A stretch of 22,480 nucleotides of DNA from Alistipes sp. CAG:435 (GCA_000433355.1 FR893143.1:1-22480); one strand, 5' to 3'. Positions 1 through 8,061 are shown, numbered from the stretch's first letter. Program-made: numbers and translations. The notes: generated from the letters alone by a model not told the origin.

Positions 1-49
1 TATGATTTCCAAAACAAAAGTTAGTCAACTACTATATAGTATCCTTTAT

Positions 50-89
50 AAAAAAAGACAGGAGATTCCGGATGTGATTATTATCCGAA
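50..89 (-). terminator. Possible terminator after the YafQ remnant
   Basis: Read on the minus strand, an imperfect hairpin (TTCGGAT pairing with ATCCGGAA around one bulged G) is followed, after a short spacer, by seven Ts at 56-50. It lies just past the stop codon of the toxin remnant. The stem is weak and the T run is not immediately adjacent, so this is tentative. The rest of positions 1-80 is AT-rich, and nothing else is recognised there. Confidence 0.3.
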
Positions 90-272
90 AAGTTCCGGAT
101 TGCTTCCAAGACGGACGAGTTTGATGATTTGTTCACTTTCATCAACCCATATCAACAGGAAGTCATTCTCAATATGACATTCAAGCGTACCTCTATAATT
201 GCCGGACAAAGGATGTGGCCGGTATTTTTCAGGGACCATACCTGTTTCAGACAGATGCGTAAGACCGGACAG
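81..272 (-). pseudogene. YafQ-type mRNA interferase toxin, 3' remnant
   Basis: The minus strand reads as the C-terminal two thirds of a YafQ/RelE-superfamily toxin, a ribosome-dependent endoribonuclease normally paired with a DinJ-type antitoxin. From the only in-frame ATG (239) it gives 52 residues, starting MVPEKYRPHPLSGNYRG and containing LECHIENDFLLIW, the hallmark YafQ core; the stop is TAA at 83-81. In-frame similarity extends a few codons further upstream, to about 272. A whole YafQ is about 90 residues, so the N-terminal third is missing, and homology stops where the AraC gene ends (its stop codon is 276-274). Two His and the Asp of the YafQ active site appear present (HPLSG, CHIEND). 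The final catalytic His, normally in a G(T/S)HS(D/E)LF ending, is Asn here (GSNPELF). No antitoxin gene is adjacent. I infer a dead remnant. The family call rests on motif recall. Confidence 0.75.
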
Positions 273-273
273 C

Positions 274-1170
274 CTACAACTTGGCGACCTGGGTGGCGTT
301 GCGATATTCGGCGGGGGTCTGGCCGGTCATATGGCGGAAGGCGGTGAAGAAATAGTCATGATTGTTGTAGCCAACATTGTAGGCCACCTCCTTGATGCTC
401 ATCGTCGTGTTGGTCAGCAGCTCCTTGGCCTTGCTCATCCGCACCTCGTTGATGAACCTCGCCGGCGAGAACCCGGTATATTCCTTGAAAGTCTTGCGGA
501 AAGAGGAATAGCTCAGGCACAGCTTCGCCGCCACCTCCTCCGGAGAGATCGTCATATAATGGCTGTGGATCATCACCTTCGCCTGACTGATCTTGTTCGC
601 CGTGTCCGACTCCTGGAACTGCGAGTTCCTGTCGTAGAAATACGCAAGGCTGAGCAGTCGGTCCACTATGCCGGCCAGAACCTGCTGGAAACCAGACTCC
701 TGAGCCACGGCGGCGTTGATCGCGGAAGTGTAGAGGTTCACTATGTCCACGTGGATATTCACCTTGAACAGCGGTCTGTCCTTCGAGAAAAAGCCCTGCC
801 TGATCAGATTGTCGATGAACTCCCCGTTGAAGCCGATCCAATATTCCTTCCACCCCGTCGATTTGTCAGGATAGTAGGAATGCCACTCGCCAGGGAAAAG
901 CAGGAACATCATCCCGCCTTTGACCGGGATTGACTTCGACCGTCCCAAGGTCTCGCAGGAAAACCGGCCCTTGCCTTCTGTTATGTAAAGGAGCTGATAT
1001 TCCTGGAGAATCCTTCCGCTGGCGACGGAAAACACATAGCGCGACGGATGGTTGCGAGGCGGATAGTCCATTCCGGGAGCGATCTCCTGAAAACCCACCG
1101 AGTTGACGGCAGTCCCCCACTTGAGGTCAACAGGATTAACCGCCAAATATTTGAGATGAACCGAAGCCAT
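274..1170 (-). CDS. AraC-family transcriptional regulator, likely RhaR-type
   Basis: A 298-residue AraC/XylS regulator. An N-terminal cupin-like sensor half (for example HPSRYVF, LLYITEGKGRFSCE, LFPGEWHSYYPD) is followed by two helix-turn-helix motifs in the last 100 residues. The second carries the signature SIKEVAYNVGYNNHDYFFTAFRHMTGQTPAEYR. An ATG at 1230 would add 20 residues, but a well-formed promoter (-7 box at 1205-1212) places transcription start downstream of it, so the ATG at 1170 is chosen. The gene diverges from rhaBA across 150 bp. In Bacteroides, rhamnose catabolic operons are activated by an AraC-type RhaR, so control of rhaBA is the likely role (inference). The effector is probably L-rhamnose, but the sequence does not prove this. 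The gene's end abuts the YafQ remnant directly, with no intergenic DNA. Confidence 0.88.
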   Translation of the reverse strand: MASVHLKYLAVNPVDLKWGTAVNSVGFQEIAPGMDYPPRNHPSRYVFSVASGRILQEYQLLYITEGKGRFSCETLGRSKSIPVKGGMMFLLFPGEWHSYYPDKSTGWKEYWIGFNGEFIDNLIRQGFFSKDRPLFKVNIHVDIVNLYTSAINAAVAQESGFQQVLAGIVDRLLSLAYFYDRNSQFQESDTANKISQAKVMIHSHYMTISPEEVAAKLCLSYSSFRKTFKEYTGFSPARFINEVRMSKAKELLTNTTMSIKEVAYNVGYNNHDYFFTAFRHMTGQTPAEYRNATQVAKL

Positions 1171-1204
1171 AGTTTGCAGACCTTTTGTTACTAATTGTGC
1201 GTCA

Positions 1205-1235
1205 CAAATATAGCAAAAAATAATTCCCAATCAAA
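1205..1235 (-). promoter_or_regulatory. Bacteroidales-type promoter of the AraC gene
   Basis: On the minus strand TTTG (1235-1232) is followed by 19 nt and then TATATTTG (1212-1205), an excellent match to the Bacteroidota -33/-7 consensus TTTG-N19-21-TAnnTTTG. The start site would fall about 6-8 nt further on, near 1198, leaving a leader of about 28 nt before the ATG at 1170. No equally good promoter is visible for the divergent rhaBA genes, which fits an activator-dependent promoter there. Confidence 0.72.
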
Positions 1236-1320
1236 TTTCCAAGTTATAATATCAAAATATTCAGCGGTAAAACAGCGAAAAAAAACAAAATTTGTAAAGC
1301 ACAAAAAAGCCACGTAATTT

Positions 1321-2736
1321 ATGAAATTTCTAGCATTTGATCTCGGAGCCACGAGCGGCAGAGCCATCATCGGAACTGTCGAAAACGATAAGTTTACCTC
1401 AGAGGAAGTCTATAGATTCCCGAACGCCGTCAAGGAGATAGACGGAAAATATTACTGGGACATCAATTCCCTCTTCGACCACTTCAAAGCGGCTCTGAAA
1501 AAGGTCGCCGGAATGGGCGTGAAGATCGAATCGATCGGTATCGACACCTGGGGCGTGGATTTCGGCCACATCGGCAAGGACGGCGGAATCATCGGAATGC
1601 CAAGGGCTTACAGGGATCCTTACACCGACGGAATCCCTGAGGAGGTCTTTGAAATCATCCCCCGCGAGGAGCTCTACTCCGTCACCGGAGTCCAGATAAT
1701 GAACTTCAACACCATCTTCCAGCTCTACGCGCAAAGCAAGGAAGCCGGTTCAAGGCTGCCTCAGACCGACAAGATCCTCTTTATGCCTGACCTGCTGGCG
1801 TATATGCTGACCGGAGAGATGGTCTGCGAATATACCGACGCGTCCACATCGGGCCTCATCAACCCGCGCACTAGGGACTTCCAGAGAGACCTGCTTGAGC
1901 GTCTCGGAATCAACCCTTCCCTACTGCTTGACATCACCCAGCCGGGTACTAAGGTCGGTGTGCTCAAAAAGGAACTTTGCGAGGAGACCGGAATGGAGGC
2001 GGTTCCTGTGATCGCCGTAGCCGGACACGACACAGCCTCAGCCATCGCCGCCGTACCTGCGTCCGGCGAGAACTTCGCCTACCTCAGCAGCGGCACCTGG
2101 AGCCTGATGGGCATCGAGTCCAAGACCCCGATCATCGATGAAAAGTCTTATGAATATAACCTCACGAACGAGGGTGGAATAGAAGGCACGACCAGATTCC
2201 TCAAGAATATCACGGGAATGTGGCTGCTGGAGCAGAGCCGCAAGACCTGGGAGGCGGAAGGCCGGGAATATTCATACGCCCAGATGGAGGCTATGGCCCG
2301 CGAGGCCATCGACTTCCCGTCCACGATCAACCCGGACGATCCACGTTTCGCCGCTCCGAAGGATATGTACGCCGAGATCAAGGCGGCCCTTCAGGAGTCA
2401 GGCCAGAGAGTTCCGGAGAATGATGGTGAGATGATCAGCTGCATCTATCACAGCCTCACCAAGAGGTACAAGGAAGTCATCGGGATGCTTCAGGGATTCG
2501 CGTCATTCAAGATCGAGAAACTCCACGTGATCGGTGGCGGATCGGCCAACAAACTTATGTGCCAGCTGACGGCCGACACACTCGGAATCCCTGTCATCGC
2601 AGGTCCGATGGAGGGCACGGCGATCGGCAACATCATGCTCCAGGCCAAGGTGGCCGGCCTTGTGGGAGACCGTTGGGATATGCGCCGCATCATCGGAAAC
2701 TCCATCCAGACAATCACCTACGAGCCAAGGAGTTAG
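1321..2736 (+). CDS. rhaB: Rhamnulokinase
   Basis: A 471-residue FGGY-family sugar kinase that phosphorylates L-rhamnulose to L-rhamnulose 1-phosphate with ATP in the cytoplasm, the second step of L-rhamnose catabolism. The N-terminal phosphate-binding motif DLGATSGR is at residues 7-14. IDTWGVDFG near residue 75 is the typical rhamnulokinase substrate-site block, a GTWSLMG block lies near residue 260, and the C-terminal adenosine motif GGGSANKLMCQ is near 404. Length and block order fit RhaB over its whole span. It diverges from the AraC gene and lies 72 bp upstream of rhaA on the same strand, so the two are probably one transcript. L-fuculokinase is the main alternative, but the adjacent L-rhamnose isomerase makes RhaB much more likely. 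Confidence 0.93.
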   Translation: MKFLAFDLGATSGRAIIGTVENDKFTSEEVYRFPNAVKEIDGKYYWDINSLFDHFKAALKKVAGMGVKIESIGIDTWGVDFGHIGKDGGIIGMPRAYRDPYTDGIPEEVFEIIPREELYSVTGVQIMNFNTIFQLYAQSKEAGSRLPQTDKILFMPDLLAYMLTGEMVCEYTDASTSGLINPRTRDFQRDLLERLGINPSLLLDITQPGTKVGVLKKELCEETGMEAVPVIAVAGHDTASAIAAVPASGENFAYLSSGTWSLMGIESKTPIIDEKSYEYNLTNEGGIEGTTRFLKNITGMWLLEQSRKTWEAEGREYSYAQMEAMAREAIDFPSTINPDDPRFAAPKDMYAEIKAALQESGQRVPENDGEMISCIYHSLTKRYKEVIGMLQGFASFKIEKLHVIGGGSANKLMCQLTADTLGIPVIAGPMEGTAIGNIMLQAKVAGLVGDRWDMRRIIGNSIQTITYEPRS

Positions 2737-2808
2737 TCCTCAATGACAAAGAGCGGACTGTTCCGGAATCAATTTTGAGAATATAACAAATCATAAACTA
2801 AAAATAAT

Positions 2809-4059
2809 ATGAACGAGAATCTGATAACCAAGGCCTATGAGATGGCCAAAGAGCGTTACGCCGCCATCGGCGTGGACACAGACAAAGCGATAGAGCTTCT
2901 TGAGAAGACCCCGATCTCCCTCCAGTGCTGGCAGGCTGACGACGTGATGGGCTTCGAGAACGACACCGCCCTCACAGGCGGAATCCAGGCGACCGGCAAC
3001 TACCCTGGCCGCGCCCGCAACATCGACGAGCTCCGCAGCGACATCAAGTTCGTGAAGAGCCTCCTCGGTGGAACACAGCGTCTGAACCTGCACGAGATCT
3101 ACGGTGACTTCCAGGGCAAGCACATTGACCGTGACGAGGTTGAGCCGGCTCACTTCCAGAGCTGGATGGAATGGGGTAAGGAGAACGGGATGAAGCTCGA
3201 CTTCAACTCCACATCCTTCTCGCATCCTAAGAGCGGTGACCTCTCACTCGCCAACCCGGACAAGTCCATCCGTGACTTCTGGATCGAGCACACAAAGCGT
3301 TGCCGCAGGGTGGCCGACGCGATGGGCAAGTTCCAGGGCGACCCTTGTATCATGAACATCTGGGTTCACGACGGATCGAAGGACCAGACCGTGGAGCGTC
3401 TCCGCTACCGTGAGATTATGGCGCAGTCCCTGGACGAGATTCTCGCCGAGGATCTGCCGGGAATGAAGACCTGCCTTGAGGCTAAGCTCTTCGGAATCGG
3501 CCTTGAGAGCTACACCGTCGGCTCACACGACTTCGTGACCGGCTACTGCTCGACCCGCAAGCTTATGTACACCCTTGACACAGGCCACTACGAGCAGACC
3601 GAGAACATCAGCGATATGGTCGCTTCCCTACTTCTCTTCGTGCCTGAGCTGATGCTCCACACCAGCCGTCCTGTACGTTGGGATTCCGACCACGTTGTCA
3701 CGATGAACGACCAGACCCTCGACCTGTTCAAGGAGGTTGTCCGCGCAGGTGCCCTCGACCGCACACACATCGGTCTTGACTACTTCGACGCATCGATCAA
3801 CCGCATCGGAGCCTACATAATCGGCACCCGCTCGACCCAGAAGTGTATGCTTCAGGCCTTCCTTGAGCCGCTTGAGACCCTCCGCAAGTACGAGGACAAC
3901 GGCAAGTACTTCCAGCGTCTCGCCCTTCTGGAAGAGACCAAGTCACTTCCGTTCGGAGCCGTTTACGACTACTTCAACCTCAAGAACGGTGTTCCTGTAG
4001 GCCAGGACTTCATCGCTTCCGTCGAGAAGTACGAGGCTGACGTCACCTCAAAGAGGTAA
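2809..4059 (+). CDS. rhaA: L-rhamnose isomerase
   Basis: A 416-residue metal-dependent isomerase that interconverts L-rhamnose and L-rhamnulose, the first step of the pathway completed by RhaB. Family landmarks include SLQCWQADDVMGFE near residue 37, RLNLHEIYGDF near 92, a metal-site stretch CLEAKLFGIGLESYTVGSHDF around residues 222-245, TLDTGHYEQTENI near 255, WDSDHV near 290 and GLDYFDASINRIGAY near 322. Length matches the usual 415-420 residues. The ATG at 2809 is preceded by AT-rich sequence without a clear Shine-Dalgarno, normal for this phylum. The following steps (rhamnulose-1-phosphate aldolase, lactaldehyde reductase) are not encoded here; a strong terminator follows immediately. Confidence 0.95.
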   Translation: MNENLITKAYEMAKERYAAIGVDTDKAIELLEKTPISLQCWQADDVMGFENDTALTGGIQATGNYPGRARNIDELRSDIKFVKSLLGGTQRLNLHEIYGDFQGKHIDRDEVEPAHFQSWMEWGKENGMKLDFNSTSFSHPKSGDLSLANPDKSIRDFWIEHTKRCRRVADAMGKFQGDPCIMNIWVHDGSKDQTVERLRYREIMAQSLDEILAEDLPGMKTCLEAKLFGIGLESYTVGSHDFVTGYCSTRKLMYTLDTGHYEQTENISDMVASLLLFVPELMLHTSRPVRWDSDHVVTMNDQTLDLFKEVVRAGALDRTHIGLDYFDASINRIGAYIIGTRSTQKCMLQAFLEPLETLRKYEDNGKYFQRLALLEETKSLPFGAVYDYFNLKNGVPVGQDFIASVEKYEADVTSKR

Positions 4060-4077
4060 TAAAAAGACTCTAAATAG

Positions 4078-4116
4078 AGAAGCCGGCCATTTCATCGGTC
4101 GGCTTCTTCGTTTTTC
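4078..4116 (+). terminator. Rho-independent terminator of rhaBA
   Basis: AGAAGCCGGCC (4078-4088) pairs with GGTCGGCTTCT (4097-4107) through an 11-bp stem with one mismatch and an 8-nt loop. It is followed by TCGTTTTTC. It sits 19 nt after the rhaA stop codon. Read on the other strand it could also stop transcripts from the truncated gene ending at 4137, so it may be bidirectional. Confidence 0.85.
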
Positions 4117-4136
4117 AGATAATTTTCAAAATAAGA

Positions 4137-5192
4137 CTATTCAAACACAAGGAGGGCGATGCTTTGAGGTGCCAGAACATGCCCGTCAGGCGTGGATGAC
4201 AGAGCGGTGTCTTCCGGCGATTGAGCCAAAACCAACTTCCTGGCCGGGACAGAAACCTTGAATTCCAAAGGAGTGTCCTCGGAAATATTCCAGACCACAA
4301 CACCGGTCTTCCTGCCGGAGACGAAAGATTTGGCCATACTCAAAGAATGGGAGGCTTCGAAATCAAAGCCCTGAACATCCATGAACCGGCCGGTCTTCAG
4401 CAGTGCCTTATGTGAATCCTGGAAATCGGCAAGTTTCTTCTGATAGTTCCTCATCGCCACCGGATCCTGAGAGCGGACAAGAGCAAGGTCAGGCTTTGTG
4501 GTGACATTGGAGTAGTCCTCGATCTCAGGGATTCTGTTCTCCTTGAGATACCGGACATCCGCAAGGTAACGGCACTCAATCTCGTTCTTCAAGTGGCTGA
4601 CCAAAGTGAAGTCGCTCATGTTGCGGCTCGTCACGGGAGCCGGATTGCGGACTGTCATCAGAAGATCCGGGAAAGTATATTCAAGCATCTCCGGGAACCA
4701 TGTGGCTCCTGAACGGCCGGTCATCCGGTCTTCCATCGCCTTCTGGTCCGGCGGATAGACATCGAACGAGCAGCCATGGAATATGTTGATGCACCCCAGC
4801 TCATAATCGGCCACACCTTCGGTCATCACCACAAACTCGGGATCTATGGCCGACATCGCATTCCTTATCTCTGTGATAAAGTCAAGCCTGTCCTGCTCAA
4901 CGACAACAGCCGGAACGGGATGGCCGTGGTCCGGAGAATAACAGAACATCGGAGACCTTGTGGCAAGCTGGTCATAGATGATGCCGTCAGCGCCATAGTC
5001 ATGGGCTTGTCTGGCCAAAGAGAGCATCCTCTTTCGCCACACGTCACAACCGAAGCATGCCCTTCCGTGAGTCCTGGCAGGAGCGTCATAGTATTTGTGC
5101 CACGTTTCGCTGACCAACGATGTGCTTGTGACAAACGGCGACATCCAGCAGAACCCTGGATATTGATGTGCTTCTTGAATATGAAAACACAC
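4137..5192 (-). pseudogene. N-terminally truncated glycoside-hydrolase-like protein (DUF6259-type)
   Basis: An open frame of up to 351 codons resembles the C-terminal part of a large TIM-barrel hydrolase-like protein. YGADGIIYDQLATRSPMFCYSPDHGHP and a following FVVMTEGVADYELGC block resemble the late beta-strands of DUF6259/GH36-like barrels. The tail, with GVVVWNISEDTPLEFKVSVPARK and an end in SIALLVFE, resembles the small beta-sandwich that closes such enzymes. Members I recall are roughly twice this length or more. The formal start (GTG at 5192) lies inside the signal-peptide codons of the gene on the opposite strand, and the first 10-15 residues look like antisense of that gene rather than native protein. 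I infer that a deletion joined the two genes near 5150-5180. No promoter is visible. The family assignment is tentative; truncation is more certain. Confidence 0.62.
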
Positions 5193-5735
5193 TTCTTCAA
5201 ATTATTATTCGCGGTGGCCGTCCTTCTGGGAGCATTCTCCCTGAGGGCGTCCGCCGAACTGAAACTGATGTCCTTCAATATCCGCTACAACACCCTTAAA
5301 GACACCGGTGTCCTGAACTGGGAGACACGCAAATTCGCCATCCAGAGGATGATGGATTCCGTCAAACCTGACGTGGTCGCGATAAACGAGGCAAGGGCCA
5401 AGATGCGCGCGGACCTGAAGGAACTACTTCCTGAATATGACATGATAGAGATCGAAGGCACCGGTTCCGGCAAAGGGGCCAACGCCGTGATCATCTATAA
5501 CAGGAACACGGTCAGACTGCTGAAAAACGGATGGTTCTTCCACAGCGCCACATCCGATGAGCCGTCCATGTGCTGGGACGTGACCACAAAACAATGGAGA
5601 GGCACGGTCTGGGGACTGTTCCGTGAGAAAGCGAGAGGTAAGAAATTCTACTGGTACTGCACACACCTCTGCCTCGGAATACTCAACCGCGACCTTGAGG
5701 GCAAGCTGAATTCAAGCCTTCTGAATCTGGGCAGG
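5181..5735 (+). pseudogene. Endonuclease/exonuclease/phosphatase-fold protein, 3'-truncated
   Basis: From ATG 5181 the product has a signal peptide (MKTHFFKLLFAVAVLLGAFSLRASA), then a typical EEP-superfamily start, LKLMSFNIRYNT, where Asn in FNIRY is a catalytic-site residue. PDVVAINEA supplies the metal-binding Glu, and FYWYCTHL matches the strand ending in THL. In intact members THL is followed by DH and another 80-120 residues with the GD-N and final SDH motifs. Here homology breaks off after THL (about 5670), and the frame then runs through unrelated sequence to a stop at 5897. The gene is therefore about 165 native residues long and lacks half of its active site. Upstream it abuts the truncated minus-strand gene with no promoter or ribosome site, so expression is doubtful. 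Secreted Bacteroidota members of this family are usually of unknown substrate. Confidence 0.72.
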
Positions 5736-6452
5736 ATGCTACGCCCACCGCCTGGGCGAGGCCTGCAACCTCAACTCGTACTTTCCACGAGACCTGACCG
5801 TGTACCCGGAACTGTTGGAAAAGGCTGGTTATATGACAGTTTACTGGCACAAGGGATGGGGGCCTGGAGTATTCTCGCAGACAGGATGGGAGCATAATCC
5901 CGCCGGACATGAGGTCCAGAATCTGGCCGAATGGATCGAGCAGGCTCCAGCCGACAAGCCGATCTGCGCATGGATGGGCAGCAGACGGCCGCACAGACCA
6001 TATTCTGTGGGATCCGGTGAGGAACACGGTTTCTGCACGGACTCGCTGAAATTGTGCCCGGACCTTCCGGACGCGCCGGCTATCCGATGAGAGCCGTCGT
6101 TACAAAGGACTATCACTACATCGAGAATCTTCACCCAGAGAGGCTTCCGGCAGGAGTCGATCCAGTGTTCGGTGACACAGGGAACGGCCCGGCCAAGGCC
6201 TACATGTCATTCCACAGGGACGAATACCCTAAAGAGATCTTTGAAAGGGCGTTCGGACTGCGGCCGGCAAGGGAGCTGTACGATGTCAAAAACGACCCAG
6301 ACAGGATTGTCAACGTAGCCGAATCACCTGACTATCAAGCGATCGGAAAGAGGATGGCCCGCAAGCTGCACAGATGGATGCGCAGGACCGGTGACCCGAG
6401 GGCCGACCCGAACGACATGTCGTTCGATGAATATCCTTACGTCCGCAAGGCC
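5713..6452 (+). pseudogene. N-sulfoglucosamine-sulfohydrolase-like sulfatase, two fragments
   Basis: Two pieces of an S1-family sulfatase, closest by recall to the sulfamidase (SGSH, S1_8) group that removes N-sulfate from glucosamine. Piece one (about 5735-6045) gives YAHRLGEACNLNSYFPRDLTVYPELLEKAGY, then the conserved HKGWGPG and GSRRPHRPY blocks. Piece two, in another frame (about 6060-6452), gives GRAGYPMRAVVTKDYHYI and the family-typical tail ELYDVKNDPDRIVN...RWMRRTGDPR...FDEYPYV. The N-terminus with the formylglycine-bearing C-x-P-S-R motif is missing; homology starts just downstream of where that motif should be. A segment of perhaps 200 residues and the frame are lost between the pieces near 6030-6060. 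The second piece reads without a stop into the HAD gene. It cannot encode an active sulfatase. The family call is firm; exact edges are not. Confidence 0.75.
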
Positions 6453-6902
6453 ATGAAGGCTCTTGTGCTTGACATGGACGGCACGCTGGTGGATGCGGAC
6501 GGAAAGGTCTTCCTATGGGTCAGCGAGAAGGTGAAGGAATTATATTCAAGAGGAATCAAAATTTTCCTCGTCTCCTCCGAAAGCGAGGTGAAAGTCAACG
6601 AGACCGCCAAGAAGAACCTCGGCGGAGTGGAGTTCGCGAAGGTGTACAGCGGTGTCTGCAGGAGCGATGTGGAGGCATATTCATCAATCCTTTCGGAGAT
6701 TGTGAAAAGCCTTGGAGTGACAGGAAGGGAGGTCACCCATCTCGGAGATGACGAAAGAGGGGTTCTGGCATGCAAGAAAGCCGGAGTGATACCTGCCGGC
6801 GTGACATGGGGCGAGCTCGACGCCCAGCAGATGCTTATCGCCGGAGCAAGTTACGTTCTCTCTGACGAAGAGGATCTCGCCCTCTGCATGGATTTCCTTT
6901 AG
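6453..6902 (+). CDS. Short cap-less HAD-superfamily hydrolase
   Basis: From ATG 6453 the product is 149 residues with the HAD core: motif I DMDGTL (nucleophile and acid/base Asp at residues 7 and 9), motif II in FLVSSES near residue 40, and a motif IV region HLGDDERGVLACKKAGV near residue 100. The second Asp usually found in motif IV (GDxxxD) is Gly here, although an extra acidic pair DDE precedes it. At about 150 residues there is no room for a C1 cap domain, unlike the 210-230 residues of phosphoglycolate-phosphatase types. The ATG follows AAGGCC, a weak ribosome site. The frame is open upstream into the sulfatase fragment, so a fused product starting at 6054 is possible. The stop overlaps the stop of the convergent GntR gene by 3 bp. 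The substrate is unknown; a sugar phosphate is plausible from the neighbours. Confidence 0.7.
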   Translation: MKALVLDMDGTLVDADGKVFLWVSEKVKELYSRGIKIFLVSSESEVKVNETAKKNLGGVEFAKVYSGVCRSDVEAYSSILSEIVKSLGVTGREVTHLGDDERGVLACKKAGVIPAGVTWGELDAQQMLIAGASYVLSDEEDLALCMDFL

Positions 6903-7933
6903 AATGTGCCTCGGCGGATCATGCGGAAATCGCACTTGACCTTACGAGGTGTGTTGTCCAGAATCATCTCGGCGGCAAGCCGGCCCATCTGCTCGAAATC
7001 GGTGGAGATGGTCGTGAGTCCGTCAAGCACGATCTCCCGAATCGGCGAATCATTGTAAGCTATGATCCTGAAGTCCTTCCCGGGCTTCAGGTTTTTCGCT
7101 CTCGCGGCCCTCACAAGGTTGATCAGATCCATGTCAAGCTGTCCGTTGACGATGAGGTAAACCTCACCGGCATGGACGATCCTCGGTGAGACATTGGAAT
7201 GGAACACGCAGGAAATCTTGTTCGCCTTGCAGAAATCGCTTATCGACTGACACGCGTAGGCATGGTAAAGACTGGACTGGGAAATGATGACATTCAGTTT
7301 TCTGAGCGGTCTCAATTCCTCGGCCGCCATGGAGAGTCCGAGAGCGGCGTCCGTCGCATAATCCTGGTACACAGTCCCGTAGTTTCCCACAAGGTTGTCA
7401 AGTTTATGGTCAAGGATAATAAGCTTGCGGATCGGAATCCTGCGCAGGATGGTCAGGACTTGCCGCTGAGTCTTGCTGTCAAGAGGGAAATGCGGGGTGA
7501 TGACGAACCAGTCATAGCTGTCAAGATATTTCCGTACATAGTAGTCCAGAAGCTCAACCTGCTGGTTGTGCAGGTAGATGTTGATCTCAGCCTGCTCTCC
7601 GATGGTCGAGGCGAAAGAGTCGAAAATCACTTCCTTCACTATGCTGAGCCTGTCAAAAAGCAGCATGACGCGCTTCTTCCGGTTCGAATCCGGGGACGCT
7701 ATGAAATAACCTACACCTCTGGTGGAATTGATGACACCTTGATCCCTGAGAATCAAGTAGGATTTTTTCACCGTCTCCTTTGACAATCCAAGAGACTCGG
7801 CCATCTCGCTCATTGAAGGAAGCATCTCTCCGCTTTTAAGCGAACCGTTCCTGATGCTTTCCTCGATCTGGTTTATTATCTGTCTGAAAGGCGGGACAAT
7901 GCTCTGCTCAACTATATTCAGATTCAATGGCAT
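6899..7933 (-). CDS. GntR-family regulator with periplasmic-binding-protein-like sensor domain
   Basis: A 344-residue repressor-type regulator. Residues about 10-75 form a GntR winged helix (IEESIRNGSLKSGEMLPSMSEMAESLGLSKETVKKSYLILRDQGVI). Residues about 85-335 are a LacI/periplasmic-binding-like sugar sensor ending in REIVLDGLTTISTDFEQMGRLAAEMI. This architecture matches the Bacteroides fucose regulator FucR group. It is a clear paralogue of the protein at 12842-13864 (shared SKETVK, YLLHNQ-like, YNDSPI/V, VL(N/D)GLTTISTDF blocks and a common RxTF end). It lies downstream of the isomerase operon and is separated from it by a hairpin and its own promoter. The ATG at 7933 is kept because the promoter lies just upstream. 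Target and ligand are unknown; the neighbouring sugar operon is the obvious candidate. Confidence 0.88.
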   Translation of the reverse strand: MPLNLNIVEQSIVPPFRQIINQIEESIRNGSLKSGEMLPSMSEMAESLGLSKETVKKSYLILRDQGVINSTRGVGYFIASPDSNRKKRVMLLFDRLSIVKEVIFDSFASTIGEQAEINIYLHNQQVELLDYYVRKYLDSYDWFVITPHFPLDSKTQRQVLTILRRIPIRKLIILDHKLDNLVGNYGTVYQDYATDAALGLSMAAEELRPLRKLNVIISQSSLYHAYACQSISDFCKANKISCVFHSNVSPRIVHAGEVYLIVNGQLDMDLINLVRAARAKNLKPGKDFRIIAYNDSPIREIVLDGLTTISTDFEQMGRLAAEMILDNTPRKVKCDFRMIRRGTF

Positions 7934-7956
7934 GATTCAATCAATCTTAACAAAGC

Positions 7957-7988
7957 CAAAATTACACGTTTTTTGAGTCATAAACAAA
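7957..7988 (-). promoter_or_regulatory. Bacteroidales-type promoter of the distal GntR gene
   Basis: On the minus strand TTTG (7988-7985), a 20-nt spacer and TAATTTTG (7964-7957) fit the -33/-7 consensus. Transcription would start near 7950, about 17 nt before the ATG at 7933. This suggests the regulator has its own transcript rather than relying on read-through from the operon upstream. Confidence 0.65.
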
Positions 7989-7991
7989 TCA

Positions 7992-8034
7992 AGGCCACCG
8001 AAGGTCATTATGAATATACTACCCTCGATGGCCT
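7992..8034 (-). terminator. Probable terminator after the phosphomannose-isomerase-like gene
   Basis: AGGCCACCGA (7992-8001) pairs with TCGATGGCCT (8025-8034), one mismatch, and a further three pairs (GGT/ACC) extend the stem inward, leaving a 15-nt loop. On the minus strand it is followed by a moderately T-rich stretch (TTGATTTGTTTATG) that also holds the next gene's -33 box. It lies 27 nt after the stop codon at 8062, so it plausibly ends the transporter-isomerase operon. Confidence 0.55.
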
Positions 8035-8061
8035 GAAACAAAACAATAGTCAACAGGCTCG

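Noticed and set aside
129..347. A 72-residue plus-strand ORF near the window start
   Set aside because: It is antisense to the YafQ remnant and to the end of the AraC gene; the minus strand gives clear family motifs, this frame none.
199..933. A 244-residue plus-strand ORF opposite the AraC gene
   Set aside because: It is the mirror frame of a well-supported AraC regulator; its sequence is rich in His, Arg and Leu as antisense frames of GC-rich genes are.
1236..1320. A TAnnTTTG promoter for rhaBA
   Set aside because: The only near match overlaps the start codon; no convincing promoter could be assigned without activator data.
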